Made by a program: the position numbers and the translations under genes. The notes under the pieces were generated by a model. It saw only the letters and a program-made list of their open reading frames with translations. It did not search any database and had not been told where the DNA came from. Shown piece by piece: positions 14,935 through 22,753 of a stretch of DNA of 22,753 nt (the stretch's first letter is position 1; each line of letters begins with the position of its first letter). The stretch is from Anaerolineae bacterium. GTDB lineage: Bacteria; Chloroflexota; Anaerolineae; Promineifilales; Promineifilaceae. Location of the stretch: assembly GCA_028277515.1 (NCBI GenBank), contig JANQGC010000300.1:1-22753 (forward strand), given 5' to 3'.

Positions 14935-17900
14935 ATGTTAAAAAAATCTAGCAACTATCTTTTTGTCTCTCCATCATTTATCCTGCTAATTATAATTCTC
15001 TTGTTAATTCTTCTAATTGGAGGAAGATCCGTCCAAGCCACCCCACAAGAAAATTATCTGAAAGTAATCGCACCCGCACATGTGTTAGAAAGTGACAGCC
15101 GAAACATCATACTCTGGCATGATTATGAAGCCTTCGGATTGTACAAAATCAAAAGCGAAACATTCGCCAATTTACCGCATGAAACCCGATCACAACTAAC
15201 GCTAAGCGAGGATATGGATGAACTTCTTATTGGTGGCCTCGGACTTATTAGTAAACAAAGCGGATTAAATCAACCAGACACGTTAAATATATATGATGGA
15301 AAGAATTTACATCTTATCCAATTTGCGGGTCCAATCAAAGATGAATGGCTCGATCAGGTTGAGAAAACGGGAACCGAACTTGTTCATTACATTGCCAACA
15401 ATGGCTACTTGGTATGGACAGATGATACAGGCCGCCAGGCGCTTCAAGCCCTTACCCAAGATGGAGAGTTTTTACAAAAATCATTTCCCTATTTTTCCCC
15501 ATTAAAACTGGGCACTTCGTTAAGGGAAAGACAAAACAACCATCAAAGTGATGAAGCGTTGGTGACGGTCAATGTGCAAATGTTTCGTCACAAAGATAAA
15601 TATACCAGTGAATCCATTATTTCTGATTTAGCAGAAGGCCAAAGCCCAACCTGGGAACCGGTATTGAAATACCAGAACACAATGGTTGTCGTAGCTAGAA
15701 AAGACATCCCAAAAATTTCACAACTACCGGATGTGGTTTGGATAGGAGAAAAATTTGAAAGAGAGCTAACCGACGAAGTACAAGGAAGAATATTGGCCGG
15801 CTCACTAAACCCCAGCCAGACAGAACCAGGCGGCCCTGGATATCTGGGTTGGTTCGATTTAATGAAATTAAGTAAGAATCCGGCAGATTACCCTATTGTC
15901 GATATTGTGGATGACGGCATTGGCAATGGCATTGCCGCAGATGCCGCCGGAGATATTACTTTTCGAGAATTGGGCAATGCCGATTTGCCAAGCAGAATCA
16001 CATATATTGCCAACTGTACATCTGAAATGTCGGGAGCCGGTCCGGATGGACATGGACATCTAAATGTGAGCATCGCCGGCGGATATGATGCCAGGCAAGG
16101 TTTCCCTTATCAGGATGAAGAAGGGTATCAACGAGGTTTGGGTATCAATCCATACGGCCGGTTCGCAGGAACACGCGTTTTTGACGGAAACTTCAACCTT
16201 AGCGGCTGCGGAGGCACAGACTTGAGCCTGCTTCGAGAAACTTACAATCGTGGGGCGCGGATCATGAGCAACTCCTGGAGCTGTCGAGGATGTGCCGGGA
16301 CCTATGACGATAGTTCTCAAGCCTTTGATGCCGGCGTGCGAGACGCCGACAGTATGATGCCAGGAAACCAGGAGTTCACGATATTATTTTCTGCCGGCAA
16401 CGCCGGTCCGGATTTGGACACAATTGGCACGCCAGGGAACGGCAAAAATATGATCACCGTTGGCGCATCCGAAAATGTAAGGCCGACCTGGTTAGACGGC
16501 TGCGGCATCGGCCAGGATGGAGCAGACAATGTGCAAGATATTGCTAAATTTTCCAGTCGTGGACCGGCACCAGGTGAGCGAATAAAACCTGATGTTGTCG
16601 CCCCCGGCACACACATCCAGGGTACTGCCAGCACAGATGCCAATTATATAGGAGCAGAGGTTTGCGATAGTTACCAACCTACAAATCAAAGAATCTTCGC
16701 CGCTTCTTCAGGAACGAGTCTTTCTACTCCGGCTGTTGCCGGAATTGCTTCATTAGCACACTCATATATCCGCCTGGAGAAGGAGGTTGAAAATCCAAGC
16801 CCAGCCCTCATTAAAGGGTTCATTATTGCCCATACGGCCTTCCTATCTGGTGAAGACGCAGGTGAGAACCGACCAAACTTCCACCAGGGATTCGGCCTAC
16901 CGAATATGACGGATGCTTTTGATGCCACATCCAGGGTACTGTACGATCAAGAGCATATTTTTAGCGACTCCGGCCAGACCTGGACTAATAAGTTAACCGT
17001 CGCCGATCCGAGCAAACCAGTTCGCATTGTCATGACTTATACTGATTATCCTGGCGCAATTGGAAGCGATCCCCAGGTAAACGACCTGGATTTGTCCGTA
17101 AAGGCCAATGGAAAACTATATCATGGCAACAACATGGATGGTGTTTGGAGTATGCCGGGCGGATCGGCCGATAAGGTTAACAATGTTGAAGCTGTCTTTC
17201 TGCCAGATGTGAGCGATTCCGCTATTGAAATCACTGTGACCGCCTTTAATATTGCTGGAGATGGCGTTCCTGGTTCAGGAGACGAAACGGACCAGGATTT
17301 CGCCATTGTTTGCAGCAACTGCATCATCCAATCGGATTTCACCGTCGCCTTAGATCCCCAATCAAATGATATTTGTTTACCGGGATCGGCTAACTATACG
17401 GTTTCATTAGATGCCATTCACAATTTTTCCAGCCAGGTAACATTAAGCGCAGAAACTGTGCCAAACGGGGTCAGTGCGCAATTTGAAAACAATCCAATTA
17501 CCCCACCCACCCAAACACAGCTTATTTTAACAGCCGGTCCAACGACGTTACCTGGCTCATACTCGGTCACAGTTACCGGTAACAACTCCGAACGACACCA
17601 TTCAACATCGCTCAATTTAAATATATATTCAATTACACCCAACTCCCCTGATCTACTATCTCCTCAAGATGGTGTTGTTGAACAACCACCTGATTTAACC
17701 CTCACATGGCAGGCAGTTGAGGAAGCGGCCAGTTACGATTTACAAATCGCTACCGATTCCAGGTTTGAAAATATCGTTGTTCAAGAAACTGGGATTACCG
17801 AGCCAGGTTTTACTCCAGGCAATTTGGAGACCGGCCAGTTATATTATTGGCGCGTGCGAGCGATCAACGGATGCGGTACCGGCAATTATTCCTCAACCTA

Positions 17901-18558
17901 TTTTTTTGCCACTGAATTACTCCCCGGCTCCTGCCCCCTAGGTGCCGAGGTTGACATCTTGTACAGCACAAATTTTGAAGATCAGGTTAACGATTGGAGC
18001 AGCAGCGGTATTAATGATACTTGGTCATTAAGCAGCATACGCTCCCACTCGGCCGATACATCATACTACGCCCAAAACTTAGGTGAGGTTAGTGACCAAA
18101 TGTTGGTTTCCCCGCCAGTCACCTTGCCACCATTTGAAGGACCCCAAACCTTACAATTCTGGAATTATCAGGAGATGGAAAGCAACGCACAAATTGACGA
18201 TCAATGTTTTGATGGCTCCATCCTTGAGATATCTACTGATGAAGGGAACACCTGGAAACAGGTTGGTGGTCCTCCAGGAGATGATGGCGTCCTGATTACG
18301 GATCCTTATGATGGTTATATTGACGGTTTGCATGAAAATCCATTGGGAGGGAAAGCAGGCTGGTGTGGCGATCCCCAAGATTGGCTTAATTCCGTCGTCA
18401 AACTAGATGATTACGCCGGAGAAACGGTCCAGTTCCGTTTTCGCCTGGGCAGCGATGATAACATCAGCCATGAAGGATGGTATATCGATGATGTACTCAT
18501 TCAAGCGTGCAAAATCAGAGCGACCGATCTTTACCTTCCGATCATTGGCAAGCAGTAA
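14935..18558 (+). CDS. Large secreted S8 (subtilisin/KP-43-like) serine peptidase with C-terminal beta domains
   Basis: The protein has 1207 residues from ATG 14935. A strongly hydrophobic signal segment (about 14-29) ends near SVQA. A pro-region (about 37-290) precedes the S8 catalytic domain (about 315-665): D326 in IVDDGIG, H373 in GHGHLNVSIAGG (GHGTHVAG in most relatives), N489 in SAGNAGP and S595 in SSGTSLSTPAVAG. Then come a KP-43-type beta-barrel (about 668-795, DLDLSV), an Ig-like domain (800-898), a fibronectin III domain (903-993, YWRVRAING) and a jelly-roll/MAM-like domain (1005-1192, GWYIDDVLI). The extreme C-terminus is ATDLYLPIIGKQ. Several Cys pairs, such as C450/C453, suit an extracellular protein. 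An open frame back to TTG 14902 lacks a ribosome site and would delay the signal peptide. Likely an exported peptidase for protein scavenging. Confidence 0.93.
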   Translation: MLKKSSNYLFVSPSFILLIIILLLILLIGGRSVQATPQENYLKVIAPAHVLESDSRNIILWHDYEAFGLYKIKSETFANLPHETRSQLTLSEDMDELLIGGLGLISKQSGLNQPDTLNIYDGKNLHLIQFAGPIKDEWLDQVEKTGTELVHYIANNGYLVWTDDTGRQALQALTQDGEFLQKSFPYFSPLKLGTSLRERQNNHQSDEALVTVNVQMFRHKDKYTSESIISDLAEGQSPTWEPVLKYQNTMVVVARKDIPKISQLPDVVWIGEKFERELTDEVQGRILAGSLNPSQTEPGGPGYLGWFDLMKLSKNPADYPIVDIVDDGIGNGIAADAAGDITFRELGNADLPSRITYIANCTSEMSGAGPDGHGHLNVSIAGGYDARQGFPYQDEEGYQRGLGINPYGRFAGTRVFDGNFNLSGCGGTDLSLLRETYNRGARIMSNSWSCRGCAGTYDDSSQAFDAGVRDADSMMPGNQEFTILFSAGNAGPDLDTIGTPGNGKNMITVGASENVRPTWLDGCGIGQDGADNVQDIAKFSSRGPAPGERIKPDVVAPGTHIQGTASTDANYIGAEVCDSYQPTNQRIFAASSGTSLSTPAVAGIASLAHSYIRLEKEVENPSPALIKGFIIAHTAFLSGEDAGENRPNFHQGFGLPNMTDAFDATSRVLYDQEHIFSDSGQTWTNKLTVADPSKPVRIVMTYTDYPGAIGSDPQVNDLDLSVKANGKLYHGNNMDGVWSMPGGSADKVNNVEAVFLPDVSDSAIEITVTAFNIAGDGVPGSGDETDQDFAIVCSNCIIQSDFTVALDPQSNDICLPGSANYTVSLDAIHNFSSQVTLSAETVPNGVSAQFENNPITPPTQTQLILTAGPTTLPGSYSVTVTGNNSERHHSTSLNLNIYSITPNSPDLLSPQDGVVEQPPDLTLTWQAVEEAASYDLQIATDSRFENIVVQETGITEPGFTPGNLETGQLYYWRVRAINGCGTGNYSSTYFFATELLPGSCPLGAEVDILYSTNFEDQVNDWSSSGINDTWSLSSIRSHSADTSYYAQNLGEVSDQMLVSPPVTLPPFEGPQTLQFWNYQEMESNAQIDDQCFDGSILEISTDEGNTWKQVGGPPGDDGVLITDPYDGYIDGLHENPLGGKAGWCGDPQDWLNSVVKLDDYAGETVQFRFRLGSDDNISHEGWYIDDVLIQACKIRATDLYLPIIGKQ

Positions 18559-18605
18559 GCCCTAACAGGTTTCAAGAGGAAATAACATAGCGAGAGAGAA
18601 TCAAC

Positions 18606-19646
18606 GTGCGCCAAATCTGGATTACGAAACCCGGTGAACCGCAAGTGTTGAAAATTAAAGAAAGCCCTACACCAATACCCAAAAATGGGCAGGTGCGGAT
18701 CAAAGTTGAGGCTGCCGGCATTAACCCGGTAGATATCCTCTGCCGGCAGGGACGCTATAACCAGGCGCCCTCAACACCTTTCGTTCCGGGATTGGAAGTT
18801 TCCGGCACAATTGATGCAGTTGCCCAGGGCATTAATGATTTTAAGGAGGGGGACAAAGTTTTGGCATATACCCGATTTGGGGGCTACAGCGATACGGTAT
18901 GCGTACCCTATTATCAGGTATTCAAACGCCTTGAGTGGATGAACGCCATCGACGGCGCAGCCATAATCGTTGATTATTTGACCGCATTCGTCGCCTTAGT
19001 GGTCATGGGTTCTTTAAGAACCGGCAACCGGGTATTTATTCACGATGCCCATGACTGCCGGGGACTTGCGTTATTAGCCATTTGCCAGATCAATGGCGCA
19101 TGGACTTACGGGACCGCTTTGTCCAAATACCACGCTTTTCTTCAAGAACGCGGCTTGAATCACCCAATAGATTGGCGCGAGGCGGATTACGAAGATGTCA
19201 TACTTCAGGATGCCGACGAGCAGGGGCTTGACATCATCATAGCCAGGTATGGTGAAAGTGATTGGGCCAAAAATTATCGCCTGTTGTCTGCTGCGGGCAG
19301 ATTGGTTTACCTGGAGGGAACCAGCTTAAACAGCAAGAAAATTTCTCTCTTTTCGCGATTGAAAATAAATTTGACCAAACCTACCTATAAATTATCAAAT
19401 TTAATAGATGATAATAAATCAATTTCCGGATTCAATATATACAATTTATGGGAAGACAATAATAGGGTTCAAGAGTGGATGGCCCAAATCATTTCCTGGT
19501 ATGATGAAGCCTTATTCCGTCCGGTGATTGACAAAACTTTTCTATTCAGCGAAGCTCAACAAGCGCATGAATATCTACAGGATGGGAGAAATAAAGGAAA
19601 AATCATTCTGGTCCCCGATGATGCTTCTACGGAAACCGGTCTTTAG
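18606..19646 (+). CDS. VAT-1-like MDR-family oxidoreductase with a degenerate dinucleotide motif
   Basis: The protein has 346 residues from GTG 18606, with GAGAGAG upstream as ribosome site. It belongs to the zinc-free medium-chain dehydrogenase/quinone oxidoreductase group: AAGINPVDILCRQGRY (37-52), TPFVPGLEVSGTI (57-69), FKEGDKVLAY (79-88), and a C-terminus DGRNKGKIILVPDD. The middle (GLNHPIDW, NYRLLSAAGRLVYL) resembles VAT-1. The glycine-rich cofactor loop AAGGVG of relatives reads HDAHDCRG here (146-153) and the usual DxxGG is RYGES, so NADPH binding is doubtful. It follows the subtilase by 47 bases on the same strand; co-transcription is possible. It converges with the sirtuin gene. Substrate unknown. 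Confidence 0.85.
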   Translation: MRQIWITKPGEPQVLKIKESPTPIPKNGQVRIKVEAAGINPVDILCRQGRYNQAPSTPFVPGLEVSGTIDAVAQGINDFKEGDKVLAYTRFGGYSDTVCVPYYQVFKRLEWMNAIDGAAIIVDYLTAFVALVVMGSLRTGNRVFIHDAHDCRGLALLAICQINGAWTYGTALSKYHAFLQERGLNHPIDWREADYEDVILQDADEQGLDIIIARYGESDWAKNYRLLSAAGRLVYLEGTSLNSKKISLFSRLKINLTKPTYKLSNLIDDNKSISGFNIYNLWEDNNRVQEWMAQIISWYDEALFRPVIDKTFLFSEAQQAHEYLQDGRNKGKIILVPDDASTETGL

Positions 19647-19668
19647 GTCAGGTAAAAGAGCAAACAAG

Positions 19669-20427
19669 TTACAACAAATCATTGCTCTCTGGCCAAACGC
19701 TCGCTACAAGCATCGGCAAAACCAGACCCGAAGGACCCGCCAGTAAATAATCCATATACTGAGATATGGGTGTGCGCTCCAAATTTATCTCAACAGTTGT
19801 TGCGCCATTTTCAATTGCTTCAACCGGCAAAGATGCAGCCGGTTGGACAATGCCGGATGTTCCAATGGAAAAAAAGAGATCGCAATTGCGAGCAGATGAG
19901 AAGGCGGCCGAAAGTGCTTCCTGCGGCAGGCTTTCGCCAAACCACACCACATCAGGCCGCAATAAGCCGTTACATTGTGTACAACGCGGTGGTGTGTTAT
20001 CCATCTCATCATAATCCTCTGCAATTTTTGTGCACGAATAACATTTGATCCGCGAAATATTTCCATGTAATTCAACCACCGAAGCACTTCCTGCACGCTG
20101 GTGAAGGCTATCTACATTTTGAGTGATCAGTGTTAAATCAGGAACGAGACCGGCCATTTTCGCCAGGGCAAAATGTCCTTCATTTGGCTCCGCTTCAAAA
20201 GCCAGGGAGCGTCGCCAGGCATACCACTCCCAAACCAATTGGGGATTGCGGCGAAACGCTTGTGGTGTCGCCAGTTGGTGGGGATCATATTTTGCCCACA
20301 AGCCGGTTTGGGCTTCACGAAAGGTGGCAAGCCCGCTTTCGGCCGATATCCCCGCCCCGGTTAGTACAGCCACATTTTCAGCCTCTCGCAATTCATTTAT
20401 TAAATTGTCTGGGATTTCGACATCCAT
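19669..20427 (-). CDS. cobB: Sir2-family NAD-dependent protein deacylase (class III, SIRT5/CobB-like)
   Basis: The 252-residue enzyme removes acyl groups from lysines, using NAD+ and producing O-acyl-ADP-ribose and nicotinamide. Motifs: GAGISAESGLATFR (24-37), TQNVDSLHQRAG (102-113), catalytic H121 in ELHGN, zinc Cys C129/C132/C149/C152, and SIGTSGIVQPA (187-197). Y69 and R72 in WYAWRR match the Tyr-x-x-Arg pair that lets SIRT5 and E. coli CobB accept succinyl- or malonyl-lysine, so desuccinylase activity is predicted. The start is five bases after the mgtE stop, so the two genes form an operon. The C-terminal region is of normal length. Confidence 0.94.
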   Translation of the reverse strand: MDVEIPDNLINELREAENVAVLTGAGISAESGLATFREAQTGLWAKYDPHQLATPQAFRRNPQLVWEWYAWRRSLAFEAEPNEGHFALAKMAGLVPDLTLITQNVDSLHQRAGSASVVELHGNISRIKCYSCTKIAEDYDEMDNTPPRCTQCNGLLRPDVVWFGESLPQEALSAAFSSARNCDLFFSIGTSGIVQPAASLPVEAIENGATTVEINLERTPISQYMDYLLAGPSGLVLPMLVASVWPESNDLL

Positions 20428-20432
20428 TTTGG

Positions 20433-21794
20433 TTAACCTCGCAAAGATAGTAAAAAAGTTGCCAGTTGGAAGTAAATAAGAAGCCCGGTGGCATCGACGA
20501 TCGTTGTAATCATCGGCCCGCTAATGACTGTCGGATCGATATGGAAATGATCGGCAATCGTCGGTACAACAGTTGCCACGGTAATAGCCCAAACGACAAC
20601 GGCCGGTAAGGTGAGCGCAACAACAAAAGCAATATAAATATCCTGGGTCCAAACCATGGCCACAATAAAGCCAACAATACACATCACAATCCCAAGCAGA
20701 AATCCAACGGAAACCTCCCTGCGCAACGCTTGCCATAAGTTGCCAAGGCGTACTTCGTCCAATGTAATCGCTCGAATGATGGTGGCGACCGTTTGGGAGC
20801 CGGCATTTCCTCCTGTACCAATGATTAATGGGATGAACAAAGTAAGCACGATTGCCGCCTCAATTTGCTGTTGGTACAGTCTTGTCACGGCACCGGTAAG
20901 CGTTCCGGCAATGAACAAAAGGAGAAGCCAACCGATCCTTTTACTGAAAACGCGAGGAATGGAAGCGGTGAAATAAGGTTGATCCAATGGCTCCGAACCA
21001 CCCAATCGTTGGATGTCTTCAGTAACTTCCTCTTCATAGACGTCAAGAATATCGTCCACCGTAACGATACCCAGCAGACGGCCGTTCGCATCAGTGACCG
21101 GGAGGGCTACATAATCATAACGTGAAATCATTTCTGCCAGCTCCTCCTGATCAATATCGGCCGGTGCGGAAACAACATCCGTCCTCATAATGGATTCTAT
21201 AATCGTATCCGGTTTTGCCAATACAAAGTCACGCAAGGGCAATACGCCAATCAACTTATCATTCCGATCCACGACGTACAAATAAGCCAAAGATTCAGGC
21301 TCCTCCAATGAACGTAAAAATTCCTGGGTTTCAGCGACTGTCCACAGGCGTCGGATAACAGCCACATCACGATTCATCAACCGCCCGGCTGTTTCTTCCC
21401 CATAAGCCAGCAGTTCACGAACATCATCCGCTTCCTCTTCCTCCATCAAATCGAGAAGGCGATCGGCAACCGGATCGGGTAAATCCTCCAGGAACTCTGC
21501 CGCATCATCCATCGGAAGCTCATCCAAAAGATCCGCTAACCGTTCCTCCTCAACCTGTTTCACCAGTTCCTGTCGCACCAGGCTGCTGGTTTCATCCAAC
21601 ACTTCACTGGCGGCTTCAATGGAGAGCAAATCAAAGACTGTTACAGCATCTTCTGCTGGGAGTTCATCGAGCAGGTCGGCAATATCGGCCGGATGGAATT
21701 TTTCCAGTACCTCTTGCAATTTTACCAACCGGTTTTGTTCAATCAGGGCTTCAATTTCTTCAATTGCCGGCAAATTGAATGAACTGTCTTCCAT
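20433..21794 (-). CDS. mgtE: Magnesium transporter MgtE
   Basis: The 453-residue channel-type Mg2+ transporter has the complete family layout: an acidic cytoplasmic N domain of helical repeats (about 1-130, with FHPADIADLLDELP), a CBS pair (about 135-260, ending GIVTVDDILDVYEEE), a plug helix and five C-terminal membrane helices (about 285-450). TGGNAGSQTVATIIRA and the pore Asp in ITTIVDATGLLIYF are present. The CBS/N domains sense cytoplasmic Mg2+ and gate the dimer. ATG 21794 has a strong ribosome site (GGGAGGTGG). A TATAAT at 21889-21894 lies about 95 bases upstream. I do not see an M-box riboswitch. The sirtuin gene follows after five bases. Confidence 0.96.
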   Translation of the reverse strand: MEDSSFNLPAIEEIEALIEQNRLVKLQEVLEKFHPADIADLLDELPAEDAVTVFDLLSIEAASEVLDETSSLVRQELVKQVEEERLADLLDELPMDDAAEFLEDLPDPVADRLLDLMEEEEADDVRELLAYGEETAGRLMNRDVAVIRRLWTVAETQEFLRSLEEPESLAYLYVVDRNDKLIGVLPLRDFVLAKPDTIIESIMRTDVVSAPADIDQEELAEMISRYDYVALPVTDANGRLLGIVTVDDILDVYEEEVTEDIQRLGGSEPLDQPYFTASIPRVFSKRIGWLLLLFIAGTLTGAVTRLYQQQIEAAIVLTLFIPLIIGTGGNAGSQTVATIIRAITLDEVRLGNLWQALRREVSVGFLLGIVMCIVGFIVAMVWTQDIYIAFVVALTLPAVVVWAITVATVVPTIADHFHIDPTVISGPMITTIVDATGLLIYFQLATFLLSLRG

Positions 21795-22095
21795 GCTGCC
21801 ACCTCCCTTTTAAGGTTTATCGTAATAACTAAATGGGGTATTGTTTATGGTTCGTTTCCTAGACAGAACTGATAGGAGACGCTTGCCAATTATAGCTAAA
21901 GTCACTAGGATAATGAAAACTTGATACAAATTTGACTCACTAATTTACTCCGCTGCTTAGTGGTTTGTTTTCTTAATCGCTTTAATAAAGGGGCAGTCAC
22001 TTATTACTGTTGTCAGAGAGGTCTTAGTCATTCAAGCGACTGTCACCTGTTAAGAACCAAAAGAAACGGACCATTTGTGAGAGGTAAAAATCGAA
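21795..22095. other. Divergent intergenic region mgtE / mtnA
   Basis: About 300 bases with no credible gene. Besides the mgtE promoter candidate, it has an inverted repeat TCACTAA (21937-21943) / TTAGTGG (21957-21963) with a 13-base loop. TCACTxxT-like words recur at about 21902, 21937 and 21996. These could be regulator sites, but similarity is slight. An AGAGG ribosome site for mtnA lies at the right end. A 98-residue minus-strand frame covering 22024-22320 mostly overlaps mtnA and is not credible. Confidence 0.5.
21889..21917 (-). promoter_or_regulatory. Candidate promoter for mgtE-cobB
   Basis: On the minus strand a perfect TATAAT (21894-21889) is preceded by TTCATT (21917-21912) at 17 bases. 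The -35 match is poor. The leader would be about 90 bases, too short for an M-box. Confidence 0.4.
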
Positions 22096-22753
22096 ATGAA
22101 TGTACACGGAAAACATTACCGAACAATTTGGGTTGAGGAGAGTAATCCTACTGTTGTAAAAATTATTGACCAACGGCACCTGCCTCATCAATTTGTCATT
22201 GAGGAGTTGCGAAATGTCGATGATGTTGCCCAGGCCATCCGCGATATGCATGTCCGTGGTGCCGGACTGATTGGCGCTACGGCCGGATACGGGATGTACC
22301 TTGCCGCTCTTCATTCTCAACAGGAGTCTCCGTCACAATTCATGCAAAGGTTACAAGATGCGGCCGAAAAATTAATTGCCACAAGGCCCACGGCCGTCAA
22401 CCTGGAATGGGCGGTCAATCGTCAACTGCATGCCATCCAATCAGTTCAGGGGGAAATTGAAAAAAAGATTGAAACCGCATTTGAAACCGCTAAAGCGATC
22501 GCCGATGAGGATGCTGATTTTTGTCGTCGAATCGGTGAAAATGGTCTGCCGCTTATTCAAAACATTTCAGAAAGTAAAGAAGGGGAAGTCGTTAATATTC
22601 TTACCCATTGCAATGCCGGCTGGCTGGCTTTTGTTGATTACGGTTCGGCAACAGCCCCCATTTACGCTGCTCATGACCGGGGCATCCCCGTCCATGTCTG
22701 GGTCGACGAAACCCGTCCGCGTAACCAGGGCGCTCGCCTCACCGCCTGGGAAC
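22096..22753 (+). CDS. mtnA: S-methyl-5-thioribose-1-phosphate isomerase, partial (C-terminus beyond window)
   Basis: The first 219 codons are visible from ATG 22096, open to the window end; full-length relatives have about 340-370 residues. The enzyme converts methylthioribose-1-phosphate to methylthioribulose-1-phosphate in the methionine salvage pathway and belongs to the eIF2B-related isomerase fold. Motifs: MHVRGAGLIG (51-60, usually RGAPAIG), TAVNLEWAV (99-107), LTHCNAG (169-175, catalytic C172) and DETRPRNQGARLTAWE (204-219). The catalytic Asp expected further downstream is not in the window. AGAGG about ten bases upstream serves as ribosome site. The PA to GL change in the phosphate-binding loop is a minor departure; related ribose-1-phosphate-type isomerases of the same family are an alternative. 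Confidence 0.92.
   Translation, partial: MNVHGKHYRTIWVEESNPTVVKIIDQRHLPHQFVIEELRNVDDVAQAIRDMHVRGAGLIGATAGYGMYLAALHSQQESPSQFMQRLQDAAEKLIATRPTAVNLEWAVNRQLHAIQSVQGEIEKKIETAFETAKAIADEDADFCRRIGENGLPLIQNISESKEGEVVNILTHCNAGWLAFVDYGSATAPIYAAHDRGIPVHVWVDETRPRNQGARLTAWE

Noticed and set aside
19657..19688. Inverted repeat AGAGCAA/TTGCTCT between the convergent oxidoreductase and sirtuin genes as a terminator
   Set aside because: The 18-base loop, short AT-containing stem and lack of a T-run make it a poor terminator; it also overlaps the sirtuin coding end.
21795..22095. M-box (Mg2+) riboswitch upstream of mgtE
   Set aside because: The candidate start site gives a leader of only about 90 bases, and I could not find the conserved M-box elements on the minus strand.
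22024..22320. 98-codon minus-strand frame opposite mtnA
   Set aside because: It is antisense to a clear mtnA N-terminus and has no family resemblance.

Overview
The window looks like a bacterial chromosome segment from the phylum Chloroflexota (Anaerolineae/Ardenticatenia-like), of moderate GC content. Four things suggest this: a short, Thermus/cyanobacteria-type EF-Ts of 199 residues; LysM-M23 cell-wall hydrolase architecture; a large secreted subtilase ending in a YLPxxxK-like tail of the kind I recall from Chloroflexota exoproteins; and a tail-extended ribosomal protein S2. This is inference from protein features, not a phylogeny.

Layout, left to right. (1) Positions 1-800, minus strand: a family 2 glycosyltransferase (polyprenyl-phosphate sugar synthase type), followed by the start of a membrane protein that is probably a lipid-sugar-dependent glycosyltransferase. 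(2) 1151-3048, plus strand: a HAD-IIA phosphatase overlapping rlmN by ATGA. A long imperfect hairpin lies upstream. (3) 3063-4136, minus: a membrane-anchored LysM/M23 peptidase. (4) 4243-11377, minus: an information-processing and envelope block transcribed rpsB-tsf, then pyrH-frr-uppS-cdsA-fbp, then rho. There are recognisable promoters before rpsB and rho, and intrinsic terminators after tsf and rho. This is the widespread rpsB-tsf-pyrH-frr-uppS-cdsA order, but fructose-1,6-bisphosphatase follows cdsA where dxr/rseP are often found. (5) 11658-14631, minus: a small Trm112-like protein one base upstream of a 906-residue three-domain fusion. The fusion joins a serine racemase/dehydratase-like PLP domain, a degenerate 3-phosphoglycerate-dehydrogenase-like domain and a SerK/SbnI-like (ParB/sulfiredoxin-fold) free-serine-kinase domain. 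(6) 14935-19646, plus: a secreted multidomain subtilase, then a VAT-1-like MDR oxidoreductase. (7) 19669-21794, minus: mgtE and a class III (SIRT5-like) sirtuin, spaced as an operon. (8) 22096 to the end, plus: the start of mtnA.

The most interesting object is the fusion at 11658-14378. All three domains belong to families that act on serine or its phosphorylated precursors, so the chain reads as a single-polypeptide serine hub. I know of no described enzyme with this arrangement, though I could not search. The central domain has lost key SerA active-site residues, so it may be a regulatory or substrate-sensing module. Secondary points of interest are the acidic S2 tail, the palindromic intergenic elements, the subtilase C-terminal tail, a VAT-1-like protein with a broken dinucleotide motif, and strong over-representation of the palindrome CGGCCG. 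I see no rRNA, tRNA, CRISPR array, transposase or prophage gene.
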